Positions 9,566-20,994 are shown, counted from the first letter of the stretch. The stretch is DNA of 64,000 bases from Prorocentrum cordatum (GCA_963575745.1 CAUYUJ010000203.1:147501-211500); one strand, 5' to 3'. A program made the numbers and translations. The notes: generated by a model from the letters alone, not told the origin.

Positions 9566-10075
9566 GTTCCTACTGTGGTGCTGAGGATTCGACTCGGAGA
9601 TCGACTACAGACCGTAGACACGCTAACGGCGATGTAGGCAGCGGCGATGTAGACTTCGGCATCGTAGGTGGGGGTGGTTCGTGGCCGACCCTGTCGTAGG
9701 GAAGCGTGGTCGTGGTCTCCTACAACTCTCCGGGTCGTCGTTGCTCGATACCTTTGCGTGTTTGAGCGTAGGAAGGTGTGGTTCGTGATTTTCTTCAACT
9801 TGTTCTGCGCGAGTCCGGCGTCGCAAAAAACATGTTCCCAACATCGCCGTTAACCAACATCGCCGTTAGCCTGACATTGGATGAACAATTGTTCGTCGAA
9901 TCGAGACGAAATACGTAGATGGAATGTCCGCACATCAATCTCTACAAGCATTCTACGTATTTTGGCACGGGTTCGACGAACAACAGTGTTAGGTTACATC
10001 GATTCTGTAGTCGACCTCCCAGTCGAAGGAGCATGACGATGATCCGAAAAACAGAAACGGAACAAACATACTTTC
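9566..10075. other. No gene recognised
   Basis: Less GC-rich sequence with short direct repeats (GGCGATGTAG three times, CATCGCCGTTA twice). No exon supported. Confidence 0.45.
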
Positions 10076-10212
10076 TTGGAGGTCCGCGCGGATTGCTTGG
10101 ATCGGCGCTGGGTCTTCCTGGCGGCGCCTCTGGCGCCGACGATTGCACGCTCCGCGCGCCAGGGACGGAAGGTTTGGCGCAGATCCAAGGAATCCGCGCG
10201 AACCTCCGAAAG
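10076..10212. mobile_element. Foldback element, family B copy 4
   Basis: TTGGAGGTCCGCGCGGATTG and CTTGGATCGGCGCTGG pair with the complementary GCGCAGATCCAAGGAATCCG and CGCGAACCTCCGAA. The loop holds GGCGGCGCCTCTGGCGCC. This copy shows the full terminal repeat of about 40 bp. Confidence 0.75.
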
Positions 10213-10519
10213 TTCATTTCCCAATCACAGCGCTCGTATTGAAGGGTCCCAGCGGAGGTTGAAAGAGGCGGCACCGATTCTGGTGGGCGGCCAGAGTTCC
10301 GGATGGTCCAAGGTTCTCGGGGTCCCGTGCCCGGTATCCGTGCCGAGTTCGGTGGGCGCGACTTGCAGGTTCTCGGGCTCTTTGTTCCGAGTGTCTTGGT
10401 GCGGCCAAGGACCCAGGTCTTTGCGGTCATGCCCACAATTTTTTGTACATAGTACATCGTGAAGTGCAAGTCAGTACACCAGAGAGAAGCCCCAATCAGT
10501 GGATGGTTTGAAAATCAGT
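10213..10519. other. No gene recognised
   Basis: Mixed sequence with no repeat match and no supported exon. Confidence 0.4.
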
Positions 10520-10910
10520 GGCATGGATATTGAGATCTTCAGTGACATCGATCGTGAGATCGACAGTCGGATCGATAGTAATGACGATAGTAAGGTCGAT
10601 CGTGAGACCGATAGTGAAGTCGATTCAATGAGATCGATGGTGAGATCGATCGTGAGATCACTCGTACAATTTATAGTGATATTAGTTGGGATATCGATGG
10701 AGAGTTCGATCGTAAGGTCGATAGTTAGATCGATTGAGAGGTGGGTCATGAGATCGATGGTGAGACCGATCGATAAGGAGATCGACCAGGAGCCCGGAAA
10801 CCCGGGAGCCCCATTGACCACCGAAATCGGCCCAGAACCAGCAACCGTGGGAACCGGGGAACCCGGATCCGGGAACCCGGGAACCCCACCGCACACCGAA
10901 ATCGGCCCGT
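10520..10910 (+). repeat. GATCGA-rich minisatellite and GGGAACCC block
   Basis: From 10,520 to 10,790 the sequence is variants of GAGATCGATCGTGAGATCGA. From 10,790 to 10,910 it changes to GGAACCCGGGA and CCGAAATCGGCCC variants. The open frames read repeated SIVRSI or IDREID units, as expected from a repeat, not a protein. Confidence 0.85.
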
Positions 10911-11119
10911 TCTTTTTTGTTTTTGCAAAACCCCGTCAGTACACGCAATTGATTGGGGAATATCGCAGAGAGCATAGCTGGGATATAGCATTGAGCATCC
11001 GGTATTTGCACACATGCGCGTATAAATATCTATGTGTATGTATAGATCTAGAATGGCTTTCGGCCAATCCCGCCGCCGTGCATGGGTTGTTGTGGTCATA
11101 CAGGCCGCTAGGATGTTCG

Positions 11120-11660
11120 TTGGGATATCGCGGGAGGCCTCTCGGGAGCTTATTGGGGGCCGTGTGGGGACCTCTTGGGGGGCATGTTTGGTTGTTTGCG
11201 GGTTTCGTGGGGGGTTCTTCGGGCCTCTTGGGGTGCCTCTTGGCGTCGCCTCACGCGTCTTGACGGATGCATGGTCAGTGGTGGCAGTGGGTGGTGGTTT
11301 GCCTTTTTTGGCTCTTCTTGAGGCTGTCCTGAGCGCCTTTGGGGCCGTCTTGGAGCCCTCTTGCCCTCTTGCGCCGTCCAGGGGCCCTCGGGGGGGTCTT
11401 GGGCAGTCTTGGGGCGGTCTTGGGGGCCTCTTGGGTCATGGAGCGTTCGAAGCTCGAACAGTCTAGGGCCCCCCAAATCCTGAACAACCTAAGGAAACAT
11501 ACTGACTTTGAACTGTCGGGGCCATCTTGTTGCGGCTCTTGGAGGCCTCTTGCGACGTCTTGGGCGTTTTCGGCCGACTCGAGATCATTTTGTGCGTCTT
11601 GGACCGATCGTGACTGATACGGGGCCCTCTTGGACCGTCGTGGGGCCCTCTTGGGCTGGC
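11120..11660 (-). repeat. CCAAGACGGCCC-type array, reverse orientation
   Basis: GGGCCTCTTGGGG, GGCCGTCTTGGAGCC and TCTTGGGGCGGTCTTGGG units are the complement of the large array at 14,390-19,500. About 540 bp, degenerate at both ends. Confidence 0.8.
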
Positions 11661-12340
11661 TACGCTACCCGGGGACGCACGCGACACACTCTGGGAGCCC
11701 CCCGTAATCCATTGAACTCCCCGGGAATCCTAGTGAAACCAGTAGGCAAAACTTTTTATTCGACGGGCTGCAGGAGCCTTCGAGCATTCCAACACGTGCT
11801 GAGGGCACGGTGGCGGACACATGAAAGCCAGCGTGGACCCTGGACCGCGTGTTTCTAGCAACCTGTGTGGTGCAATCGATGTGGAGCAATCCATGTGAGG
11901 CAATGTGCAGTCGGTCCTGCTAAGTCGTTCCAGGTGTTCTGGCGCTGGCGCCTCGACAGGAATTCGTATCTTCAGAAAGTGTAGAACAGTCGCCACACAA
12001 GAGTCCCGATTTTTCGTATCGCCGCAGCGACGCCCAGATTTGTTTGTTATGGAGTGGTGCTCTCATTTCAGCTCCAGCCACGTCCGTAAGTGATGACGGT
12101 TCTCCAGCTTGGGCGTTGCCCTTGCTGTCCCAACAGAGCTCGCGCCTGCGGAGGGACTTGAAGCGGCGCCTGCGGCCGTTCCGGAAATAGCGCAGGAGCG
12201 TGGCGTTTCTCCATAACATTGTGGCATAGCCACTGAAAGAGTTATCAGGGTGCTAGAGAAGAAGCCGGTAGGATCGGCTAGGCTATATTTTTTTCTGCGG
12301 TTACTGGCCAGGGAAGGGAGCGGCGCAGCGTCTTGCCCGA
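11661..12340. other. No gene firmly recognised
   Basis: Minus-strand frames at 11,730-11,996 and 11,920-12,219 are open and not repetitive, but no splice pair or family motif was found. They may be remnants of old coding sequence linked to the minus-strand exons at 13.2-13.8 kb. Confidence 0.3.
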
Positions 12341-12344
12341 GTCA

Positions 12345-13190
12345 GCATGTCCCGGCTTCTGACTCGTGCCCACTACGTGGGCCGCAAGCGTTTGCGCAGC
12401 TCCTCGCGCTCCGTGAGCTCGGGCGCAGCTCTTAGGGAGTGCCTAGGCAGTTCGAGGCAGCGCTATACTTCAGGCCTCGGGCCCATGGCCCACATACAAC
12501 AAACAGCGTCAAGGAGAGAAGGGACAGGAGAGAGTCAGGCACACAGTTCCAGCACAGCTCTTTGAGGGAGCTGGTAGGGTTTGAGAGCGAAAGTCAGCAG
12601 GCTGAGCTAGGCCAGTTTCCTCCCTCCAGCCGCTGGTGAGGGAGCGCCGCAGCGATCTGCTTGATCTCGCAGCGTGTCCCGCGACCACTTTCTTGCGCAT
12701 TTCCACCACGTGGGCCGCAAGCGTTTGCGCAGATCCTTCGCACCGCTTCCTGCACTCGCGCGGAAGCCTTTGGCAGTTCTTAGGCAGCGCTTCCCAGGCC
12801 CGTGGGTTGCAAACAAACAGTGTGATGGGGGAAAGAGAGAGAGAGAGAGAGAGCAACAAAACAAAGAAAGAGAGAGAGAGAGAGAGTGAGAGAGAGAATC
12901 GGGCATAAAGTTCCGGGATAGCCCGAGGAGGTTGATAAGGGGTTATCGACAGGTGGCGGTCCGAATTTGGTTAATTTCTTCCTTGCAGCCGCAGCGTGTC
13001 CCGCAAGCGCTTTCCTAGTCAGTCCCAAAACGTGGGACGCAAGCGTTTGCGAAGCTCCTTCGCAGCTCTTCCTGCACTCTCGCGAAGGTCCCAGGCAGCT
13101 CCTAGGCAACGCTTCCCATGCCCGCGGGTCGCAAACACAGTGTGATGGCGGGTAGGGTAAAAAGAGGGAGAGAGAGAGAGAGAGAGACAG
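12345..13190. repeat. Three tandem copies of a ~330-bp unit with (GA)n tails
   Basis: The core ACGTGGGCCGCAAGCGTTTG occurs at about 12,375, 12,713 and (as ACGTGGGACGCAAGCGTTTG) 13,033, a spacing of about 340 and 320 bp. Each copy continues through CAGTTC/CAGCTC-TTAGGCAGCG to CAAACACAGTGTGATG, and copies 2 and 3 run into (GA)n. All frames are conserved between copies, so the similarity is at DNA level. Copies 2 and 3 keep a minus-strand frame reading QTLAxHV. Confidence 0.75.
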
Positions 13191-13209
13191 GGACAGAGAG
13201 AGGGCTGGC

Positions 13210-13360
13210 CGATGTTGAGCCTCGTGCCCAGCATCTGGCCATAATAGTTCACAAATGTGGTTGAGGCCTTGCTTTGACCCCGCACCATAATCACCACCAT
13301 CAGCATCAGCCCCATGAACTCCTCGCTGTACAGCGCACGATTCAGCCACAGTCGCCACCA
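13210..13360 (-). CDS. Minus-strand exon with a membrane segment, product unknown
   Basis: Read on the minus strand, the exon follows GATGATGTTAG (acceptor) and ends at AACATCG|GCCAGC (GC donor). It encodes WWRLWLNRALYSEEF, then the hydrophobic MGLMLMVVIMV, then RGQSKASTTFVNYYGQML. The sequence is non-repetitive and clearly protein-like. It starts in phase 0, the phase in which the upstream exon 13,823-13,730 ends. The intron between them is 369 nt. One transmembrane helix is likely; no family is recognised. It lies antisense within the inferred channel gene. Confidence 0.6.
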
Positions 13361-13364
13361 CTAA

Positions 13365-13396
<32 letters not shown>

Positions 13397-13729
13397 GCAT
13401 CATCATCATCAGCATCATCAGCATCAGCATCAGCATCAGCATCAGCATCAGCATCAGCATCGTCATCAACATCATCATCGTCGGCATCACTATCATCATA
13501 GTAATCACCATCGTCATCATCAGCATCGTCATCATCATCATAATCATCATCATCGTCATCATGATTATCATTCTCAGTATCATCATCATCAGCAGCAGCA
13601 GCAGCAGCATCATCATGATTAGTATGTTTGCCAGCAAGAGCAGCAATGAAACACCACCAGCATCACCCTGCCGCCTCTCCGTGCCCGCCGCACCCCACCG
13701 CTGCGCGGGCGCTGCTAGTCCGCGCCCAC
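13361..13729. repeat. (CAT)n/(GAT)n array forming a minus-strand intron
   Basis: ATCATCATC, AGCATC and CAGCAGCAG repeats fill most of 13,365-13,615. On the minus strand this is the intron between two in-phase exons, with GTGGGC at the donor and GTTAG at the acceptor. Long methionine-rich frames across it are artefacts. Confidence 0.8.
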
Positions 13730-13823
13730 CCGCGGCCAGGTCTGGCTGTCGCCGCACACGGCGAAGGCGTGGCCCCCGATCCTCCCCGACTCCTGGGTTG
13801 GGAGCCGCACGTGCCACACCGCC
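13730..13823 (-). CDS. Minus-strand exon, product unknown
   Basis: On the minus strand CCCCCCAG precedes the exon and CCGCGG|GTGGGC follows it, so both splice sites look normal. After one leading base the frame reads AVWHVRLPTQESGRIGGHAF and continues AVCGDSQTWPR, ending in phase 0. Joined to 13,360-13,210 it gives TWPRWWRLWLNRAL. The G-R-I-G-G-H-A-F motif is not one I can assign. The alternative minus frame through here runs on into the (GAT)n repeat and is less protein-like. Confidence 0.55.
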
Positions 13824-14389
13824 CTGGGGGGCCGATGGGCCACCACGGGCGAGGAGGACCCGGGGCCAAGCGCTGCCCACGCCCTCTGCTCCCTGGGGCC
13901 CTGGCAGACCCGCTCTCCAGGCACGTGTGTATGTGAGTGCATCGAATATTTCGATGTCTGTCCATATATATCTATATATACATATATAAATATGTGGTCG
14001 ACCCCCGCCCCCAGCACCCCCAGACCACCCAAACACAAACGAAGCACACATGTGCATCTTCACACACACACACACACACGCTGTGTATGTAAGATGCCGG
14101 AGTAACTTAGCCCCGGGCTGGGACACCTTGCCGGATGATCTTCCCCTTGACTCTCCCCCCAAACACCTACCGGGGAGCGCGGATAGTCGACGAGATCGAC
14201 GCAATAGGGTCCGAGACGCCAAACGATGTACGAATAGCCGCCGAGAGGCTCCCATCACGCCCCAAGAAGGCTCCAATGTGGTCTACAAGAGGGCCCAGGA
14301 TGGCCAAAGTTCCTCCTATCGTTCAGCAAACGTATGTTTGGAGCAGATCCCCTTCTCAGCTCTTCGCAGCGTCCACGGCGGCCGAAGAG
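13824..14389. other. Intron-like sequence with (TA)n and (CA)n
   Basis: Contains TATATATCTATATATACATA at about 13,965 and (CA)n at 14,064-14,080. No exon supported. Confidence 0.5.
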
Positions 14390-17300
14390 GCTACCAAGAT
14401 CGCCCCAAGACGGCCCAAAAGGCCCCAAGAAAGCCCAGAGTCGCCCAAGAGAGCGGTCCAAGAGGCTTCCAAGCAAGTAGGCTCAAGATTTCCCCAGCAA
14501 GGGGCTTAAGGCGGGGAGCTCCAGCTCACATGTCGAGACCTATGCCCCAAGTTGACCCCCCACACCGCCAGCAGGCCCCCAGCCCAAAAAAGGCCACAGG
14601 AGACCCCCAAACAGCCTCCAAGAGGCCACAATAGGCTTCAAAGCAAAACTGGACTCCCAGAGGCGCCCGCCTGGCAGATATCCCCGAAACCCTGACCGGG
14701 AACCCAGGCACGGTGGCGGCCTGAGCCGAAAGCCAGTAGATCCGCCGCCCCCTGTCGCTTGCAGGAGGGGTGCCTGGCGTGCTGAATCCTCTCGGTTTGG
14801 GTTTTGGTTTTTTTTCTAAATGAACTCCCCCTGGGGCTTCGGCGCGTCCCGCCGTCCACCCGAAAGGATTGCCCAGACCCTTCGGAGGTGGTTGCCGAGG
14901 GTTTTCCTGCTCCAGATGGACGACGGCCCAAGATGGCCTCCAAGACGGCTAAGATGACCCCAAGATGCCTCCAAGACGGCCCAAGATGCACCCAAGACGG
15001 CCTGAGATAGCCTCAAGATGGCCCAAGACGGCCGGAGAGGCCCCCGAGAGGCCTCCAAGACAGCCCAAGAGGCCTCCAAGAGTCCTCCAGAAGGGGCCAA
15101 GAGGCATTTGTTTTTAGGTTTTTCGAAGGACTTTGGCATTTGCTTCATTTCGGCCTCCCGACGGCTCAAGAGGGCCCAAAGGCCCCCACGATTGTCCTAA
15201 GATCGCCCACGAGGCCTCCAAGATGGCCCGATGACGGCCTAAGAGGCCCCCAAGACTGCCCCAAGAGGGCCCCAAGACGGCCCAAGAGGCCTCCAAGACG
15301 CCCAAGATGGCCTCCAAGACGGCTAAGATGGCCCCAAGATGCCTCCAACACGGCCCAAGGTGCACCCAAGACGGCCTGAGATAGCCTCCAGATGGCCTAA
15401 GACGGCCCAAGAGGCCTCCAAGACGGCCCAAGAGGCCTCCAAGAGGTTTTCCAGGAGGGCACGAAGAGGCCAAAATCATTGATTTTCTTAAGGTTTTTGA
15501 AGGATCGTGGCATTTGCTTCTTTTCGCCATTCCGACGGCTCAAGACGGCCCAAGAGGCTCTCAATATCGCCCACGAGGCCCCCAAGATGGCACCATGACG
15601 GCCCAAGAGGCCCCCAAGACGGACCCAAGAGGGCCCAAGGAGCCTCCAAGACGGCCAAAATGGCCTCCAAGACGGCTCAGATGGCCCCAAGATGCCTCCA
15701 GGACGGCCCAAGATGCACCCAAGACGACCGAAGATGGCCGCAAGATTGCCCAAGACGGCCCAAGAGGCCCCCAAGAGGCCTCCAAGGCGGCCCCAAAGGC
15801 GTTCAGGAGGTTTTCCAGGAGGGCCCCAAAGGCGTTCAGGAGGTTTTCCAGGAGGTTTTTCAGGGTCCAGGTTCCAAGAGGCCAACATCATATATTTTCC
15901 TCAGGTTTTCGAAAGATTTTGGCGTTTGTTTTTTCTCGGCATTCAGACGGCTCAAGACGGCGCAAGAGGCCCCCAAGATCGCCCAAGAGGCCTCCAAGAT
16001 GGCCCCATGACGGCCCAAAAGGCTCCCCAGACGGCCCCAGGAGGTCGCCCAAGAGGCCTCCAAGACGCCCAAGATTGCCTCTAATAACCCCTGATATGCT
16101 CCAAAAGGGCCCCAATACGACCCAGACAGGCCCCCAAGACGGCTTCCGACGGCGTTAGACAAGCCAGGAACGCCCTAAGACGGCCCAATAGGCCCCCAGC
16201 CCAAGAGGCCTCCTCCTCTTCTTTTTTCCTCATCCTCCCCCTCCTCCTCTTCTTGCTCCCCCATACGTTCCCCGAAGTCTTTCCAAACCGACTCGGGTAA
16301 CAATTGGCCTGATAGCTTGGCCAAGCTGTGGCCCAGCTGTCGGCCACGGAGGCGCTTCCAAAGGGGCAGGGGGCGGCGGTGATTCGCCGTAGGCGTCTTC
16401 GATCCGCCGCCCCCTGTTGCTTGCAAGAGGGCTGCCTGGCGTGCTAGACCCTTTCGGTTTTTGGTGTTCGTTCTTTTCCAACCGAACTCCCCCTGGGCCT
16501 CCGGCGCGTTCCGCCAGCCAATCCGGAAACAAATATTCAAACATGGTCCAAGATGGCCTCCAAGAATGCCACGTTGGCCTAAGATGACCTCCAAGATGGT
16601 CCAAGATGGCCTCCAAGTCCGCCCAAGATGGTCCTTGACGGCCTCCAAGACGGCCCAAGAGTCCAAGATACCTCCAAGGTCGCTCGAAGAGCCTCCAAGA
16701 CGGCCCAACACGACCCAAGAGGCCTCCAATAGGCCCTCCAGAAGGGTCCGAAGAGGCAAAAATCATTGATTCTCCATACGTTTTTGAAGGATTTGGGCAT
16801 CTTCCTTCTTCTTGGCATTCCGACGGCTCAAGACGGCCCAAGAGGCCCCCAAGATCGCCCCAAGATCGCCCACGAGGCCTCCAAGATGGCCCGATGACGG
16901 CCTAAGAGGCCCCCAAGACGGCCCCAAGACGGGCCAAAAGGCCTCCAAGACGCTCAAGATGGCCTCTAAGGGGGCCCCGAAGCGCCCCAAGAGGGCCCCA
17001 AGTCGGCCCAGAGAGGCCCCCAAGACGGCGTCAGACGTGCCAGGGACCCACCAAGATAACCGACGATGGCCCTAAGATGGCCCAAGACGGCCCAAGAGGC
17101 CTCCAAGAGGGCCTCCAGGAAGGCCAGAAAAGGCCCAAACCATTTGTGTTCCCTGGGTTTTGGTGGCAGGATTTTAATATTTGCTTCTTTTCGGCATTCC
17201 GACGGCCCGAGATGGCCCAAGAGCCCCCACAGATCGCCCAAAGATCGCCAAAGAGGCGTCCAAGATGGCCCCAGAACGGCCCAAGAGGCCCGCAAGACTG

Positions 17301-19500
17301 CCCAAAGAGGCCCCCAAGACAGCCCAGGAGGCCTTTAAGACGCCCAAGGTGGCCTCCAAGACGGCCCTGGAGCATTCCAAGAGGGCCCCGAGTCGGCCCA
17401 GAGAGGCCGCACAAACGGCTTCCGACGGCGTCGCCAGGAGCCCACCAAGACTGCCGAAAATGGCCCTAAGATGGCCCAAGACGGCCCAAGAGGCATCCAA
17501 GAGAGGGCCTCCAGGAGAAAGGCCCGAAAAGGCCAAAATCTGTGATTTCCCATAGGTTTTTGAAGGATTGTGGCATTTGCTTTTTGTTCGGCCTTCCAAC
17601 GGCCCGAGACGGCTAAAGTGCCCCCAAAGATCGCCCAAGAGGCCCAAGACGGCCCCAAGAGGCCCCCAAGACGGCCCAAGAGGCCTCCAAGACGCTCAAG
17701 ATGGCCCACAATGCGGCCCAAGAGCCCCCCAAGACGTCCTCCAAGGAGGCTCGAAGGGGTCAAAATGGCCTCCAGACGGCCAAGAGGACTGACTTTGAAT
17801 ATGCCCACGTGTTCCCCGAAGGCTTTCCGAACCGATTCGGGGAGCACATGGTCCGATAGCTTGGCCGGTCTGGCCGCAACGTTCGGCCACACAGACGCCT
17901 TCCAACAAAAAGGCAGGGGGTCGGCGAGCCCTCGCCGCAATTAGGCGTCCTCGATCTGCCGCCCGCGGTTGATTTCTCGCCGGGGCGCCTGGCGTGCTAG
18001 ATCCTGTGCGGCTGTTGGTGTTCGTTTTTTGTTCCAGCTCCTCCTCCTCCTCCCCCTCCTCCTCCTCCTCCTCCTCCTCGTCCCTTAGGGGCTTCGGCAG
18101 AGCGCACAGGCCACCCGGAAGATGTACGTGCCGATGCCTTTTCGCGCCCAAGATGGCCAGACATGGACTCCAAGCTGCCTCGCCGACGACCAGGATGGCT
18201 TCCAAGATGGCTTCCAAGAGGGCTCCAAGACGGCCCCAAGAAGCCCCAACGTGGTCCCAGGATGCACCCAGGACGGCCCCAGATGGCCTCAAGATAGCCC
18301 CCGCGGCGGTCTAGAAGGTTCGCAAGAGGCCCCCAGGAGGCCTCCAAGACGGCCCAAGTGGTCCCCCAAGAGGGCCCCCAGGACGGCCCGAAGAGACCCA
18401 AATCATTGATTTCCCTTAGATTTGTGCTGAAGGATTTCAGCATTTGTTTCTCTGCGGCCTTCGACGGCCCTGAACGGCCGAGCCCCCAGAGATCGCCCCA
18501 ACGTCGCCGCCCAAGAGGCCTCTAAGGTGGCCCCAGAACGGCCCAAGACGCCCCCAAGAGGGCCCCCAGAGGGCCCCAAGACGGCCCCAGATGCTTCCAA
18601 GACGCCCACGATGGCCTCCACACTGGCCCAGGAGCACCCCAAGAGGGCCCCAAGTCGGTCCAGAGAGGCCCCCAAGACGGCCTCCGACGGCGTCAGACGG
18701 GCCAGGACTGCCCGGGGGAACACATGGACCGATAGCTTGGCAGAGCTCTTGCCACGACGCTCGGCCACGTGGGCGATTCCACAAGGCGCATCTTCGATCT
18801 GCCGCCTCCTGTGGTTTGCCACGGGGGTGCACGCAGTGCTGCACTTTGGGTGGTTTCTGGTCCCTGCAGACTCCCCCTGGGCCCCCGGCCCGATCCGCTG
18901 GCCACCCGAAGCACTCCCAAGTGTGGATCTCCATGGGCCCCCTTTCGGCTCGAAGACGGCCAAGGTGGCCTCCAGGGTGGTCTCAAAGACGCCTCCAAAA
19001 GGGCGAAGCAGGCCCCGAGAGAGACCGAGGTGGCCCAAAGATGAGTCCAAGACGACCCACGATGCACTCAAGACGGCCTGAGATGGCCCAAGGCGTTCCA
19101 AGAAGCTCCAATGGGGCCTCCCAGGCGTCCCACGAGGCCGCCGAGAGGACCCACAGGAATGCCCGCAGCGGTCAACCTTATTGATTTTCCGGCGGTTGTT
19201 TATTCAGGTTTTCGCATTTTGCGCCTTTTCGGCCTTCGAAGACCCAAGATGGCCCAACAACCCCCCAAGGTCGCCCCAAGATCGCCCAAGAGGCCTCAAA
19301 GATGACCCCATGGTGGCCCCAGAGGCACCCAAGCCAGCCCCGAGAAGGCCCAAGACGGCCCAAGAGACCTCCAAGACCCTGGAGCGCCCCACGAGGGCGC
19401 CAAGTCGGTTCAGAGAGCCCCCAAGACGGCTCCCGACGGCGTCAGACGGGCGAGGAATCTACTATAAGTCGGCCAAGACGGCCCAAGAGGCCTCCAAGAG
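14390..19500 (+). repeat. Large CCAAGACGGCCCAAGAGG array with higher-order structure
   Basis: The basic unit is 10-20 bp, with variants of CCAAGACGGCCCAAGAGGCC and CCCCAAGATCGCCC. An AT-richer spacer (GATTTTCTTAAGGTTTTTGA, TTGGCATTTGCTTC, GGCATTCCGACGGCTCAAGA) recurs near 15,120, 15,490, 15,910, 16,780, 17,155, 17,555, 18,420 and 19,200, giving a period of about 370-420 bp that doubles in places. A second spacer (CTTCGATCTGCCGCCCCCTG, GGCGTGCTAGACCCTTTCGG) occurs near 14,740, 16,390, 17,950 and 18,800. Open frames rich in PRRPKRPP are repeat artefacts. Confidence 0.9.
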
Positions 19501-19625
19501 GAACCCCGGGACGGGCCAGCCGAGCGATGCGGCCCGCGCAAGCGGCGACTCGAGACGACCGTGGCCCTCGAAGCCCGAAGGCCTTGGCGGCAGCAGCAGG
19601 GCCTTCCCTGGCGCTGCTGCTGCGA

Positions 19626-19790
19626 CTGAGAACGGCAGTATCTGCTCGTCCCAGGAGTTGGAGTGCACGAGCAGAGGGCGAGCAGGAGGAGGGAGGACTG
19701 CGGGAGACGAGGGCAGGGGAGGGGATCGGGGCTCAAGAGGCGGGGTCAATGCAAACGGGGGTCAGCAGCCAGAGCGTCGGACGTTGAAGG
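19626..19790 (+). repeat. Dispersed repeat, family K copy 1
   Basis: GAACGGCAGTATCTGCTCGT, GGGCGAGCAGGAGGAGGGAG and GAGGGGATCGGGGCTCAAGA recur in the same order at 21,722-21,890. The repeat ends close to GGTCAGCAGCCAGAGCGTCG (GGTCGGCCAGAGCGCC in the second copy). Confidence 0.65.
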
Positions 19791-19879
19791 ATCCCGCAGA
19801 GCCAGAGCTGCATTGAACCGGAGTAGGGTGCAGGAACCTTCAAAGCCTGACCAACCCGGGTTTGGATTGGCCAGGGTCA

Positions 19880-20586
19880 GTACAGTGGAACCGATGCCAA
19901 GAAACACCCTGCTTGCCTCCAGGGTGCCGTGAGTTGATTGGGTTTCGATGGTTATGCTATGGCGAGCGCGAAGCTCCCAGACCCATCCAACAGCCATCGA
20001 AGAAGCCATCCGACAACCGTCCAGCAACCTCGAAACCATCAAACAACTCTTTGCACAACCAGCCATCAAAAGATCCATCCGAGAACCTTCGGTGGTCAAA
20101 CAGCAGCGATTCCCAGAAAGAGGCCGGGGGAACGGGCGCGCGGCGCGCATGCACCGCATCGCAGGGGGCGGCCAAGGGCAGACGCACGCGCAACCGCGGC
20201 CGTCTCCCTGGGCGTCGCCGCCGCGCCCCGCCAGCCGCGCCCCGCTCCGCAGCGGTCGGGGCGCAGTGCAAAGTCGAGCAGCGGCGAAGCGTCCCGGCTC
20301 ACCCAGAGGCCTACTAACAGATGTTCTAATACACCCTTTCGTGGTCTGCACGAGCTGTGCTTAGAACATGTCTGGCTGGGACTGTCTTGTTTTCTCACGT
20401 CGGGCTTATGTTCGAAGAACATTGTTTTTCTTACTAGAACATCTTGGAGATCTAAGAACATGTCGTGGTCGGCCTATAAGAATCCCGCGACGACCGGTCC
20501 CTGCTCCAAAACGGGGGTCAGCCAGAGCACCCGAAATCTCGCAGGATCCTGCAGGGCCAGGGTCGCATGGACCCGGGTCTGGGTTC
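19880..20586. other. Partial family F repeat, then unassigned sequence
   Basis: CAAGAAACACCCTGCTTGCC at 19,898 starts a short family F piece. 19,980-20,100 is C/A-rich with CCATCCAACAGCCATCGAAG-type direct repeats. 20,330-20,470 holds four GAACAT or GTTCTAA motifs in both orientations and resembles 31,885-31,980 (GGTCTGAATGGAGTG, GAGACTGGC). No exon supported. Confidence 0.4.
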
Positions 20587-20744
20587 CGAGGCGGGAATGT
20601 ATCCATAGCCATCGCGGACCTCCACAGGCGGTGGATATGGACATATTCGGGCCCCCAGGGGCCAAAATATATCCATATCCACCGGCCGCCGGGGCACCAG
20701 GACGTCGGTTTCCAGGCGGTGGATGTGGATACATTCCCGCCTCG
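20587..20744. mobile_element. Foldback element, family C copy 2
   Basis: CGAGGCGGGAATGTATCCAT at the left pairs with GGATACATTCCCGCCTCG at the right, better preserved than in the copy at 5,282. The inner palindrome GGCGGTGGATATGGACATAT / ATATCCATATCCACCGGCC is intact. Confidence 0.8.
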
Positions 20745-20994
20745 CATGGGTGCAGCATCCTGCAGGAGCCTGCAGGATCCTGCAACGCCCGACTGGCCCG
20801 GGCCTGGACGGACCTGGGCCAGCAGATCCCCGAAGCGGGCGGCTCGCGGTGCCGCGGGGGCGGGGCCGCGGGCCGAAGCTGCGCCCCCGGGGGGCCGCGG
20901 GCGGCCGAGGCTCCTCGGCTGAAGGGCAGAGCCCTGTCCGTGGGGCGGCCTTCATGCTCCATCCAGCCTCCTGCCTCCTGCCTCTCACTCCTCT

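Noticed and set aside
12345-13190. CRISPR-like spaced repeats
   Set aside because: Units are 330 bp, only three, with continuous similarity instead of short repeats and unique spacers.
12780-14276. 498-codon minus frame
   Set aside because: Runs through (GAT)n and (GA)n. The real coding parts are two short exons, of which one is in a different frame.
15160-16840. CCATTCCGACGGCTCAAG in array spacers resembles the spliced leader end
   Set aside because: Needs a 4-nt insertion and the match extends only over GCCATT and GGCTCAAG; likely coincidence with the array unit GGCTCAAGACGG.
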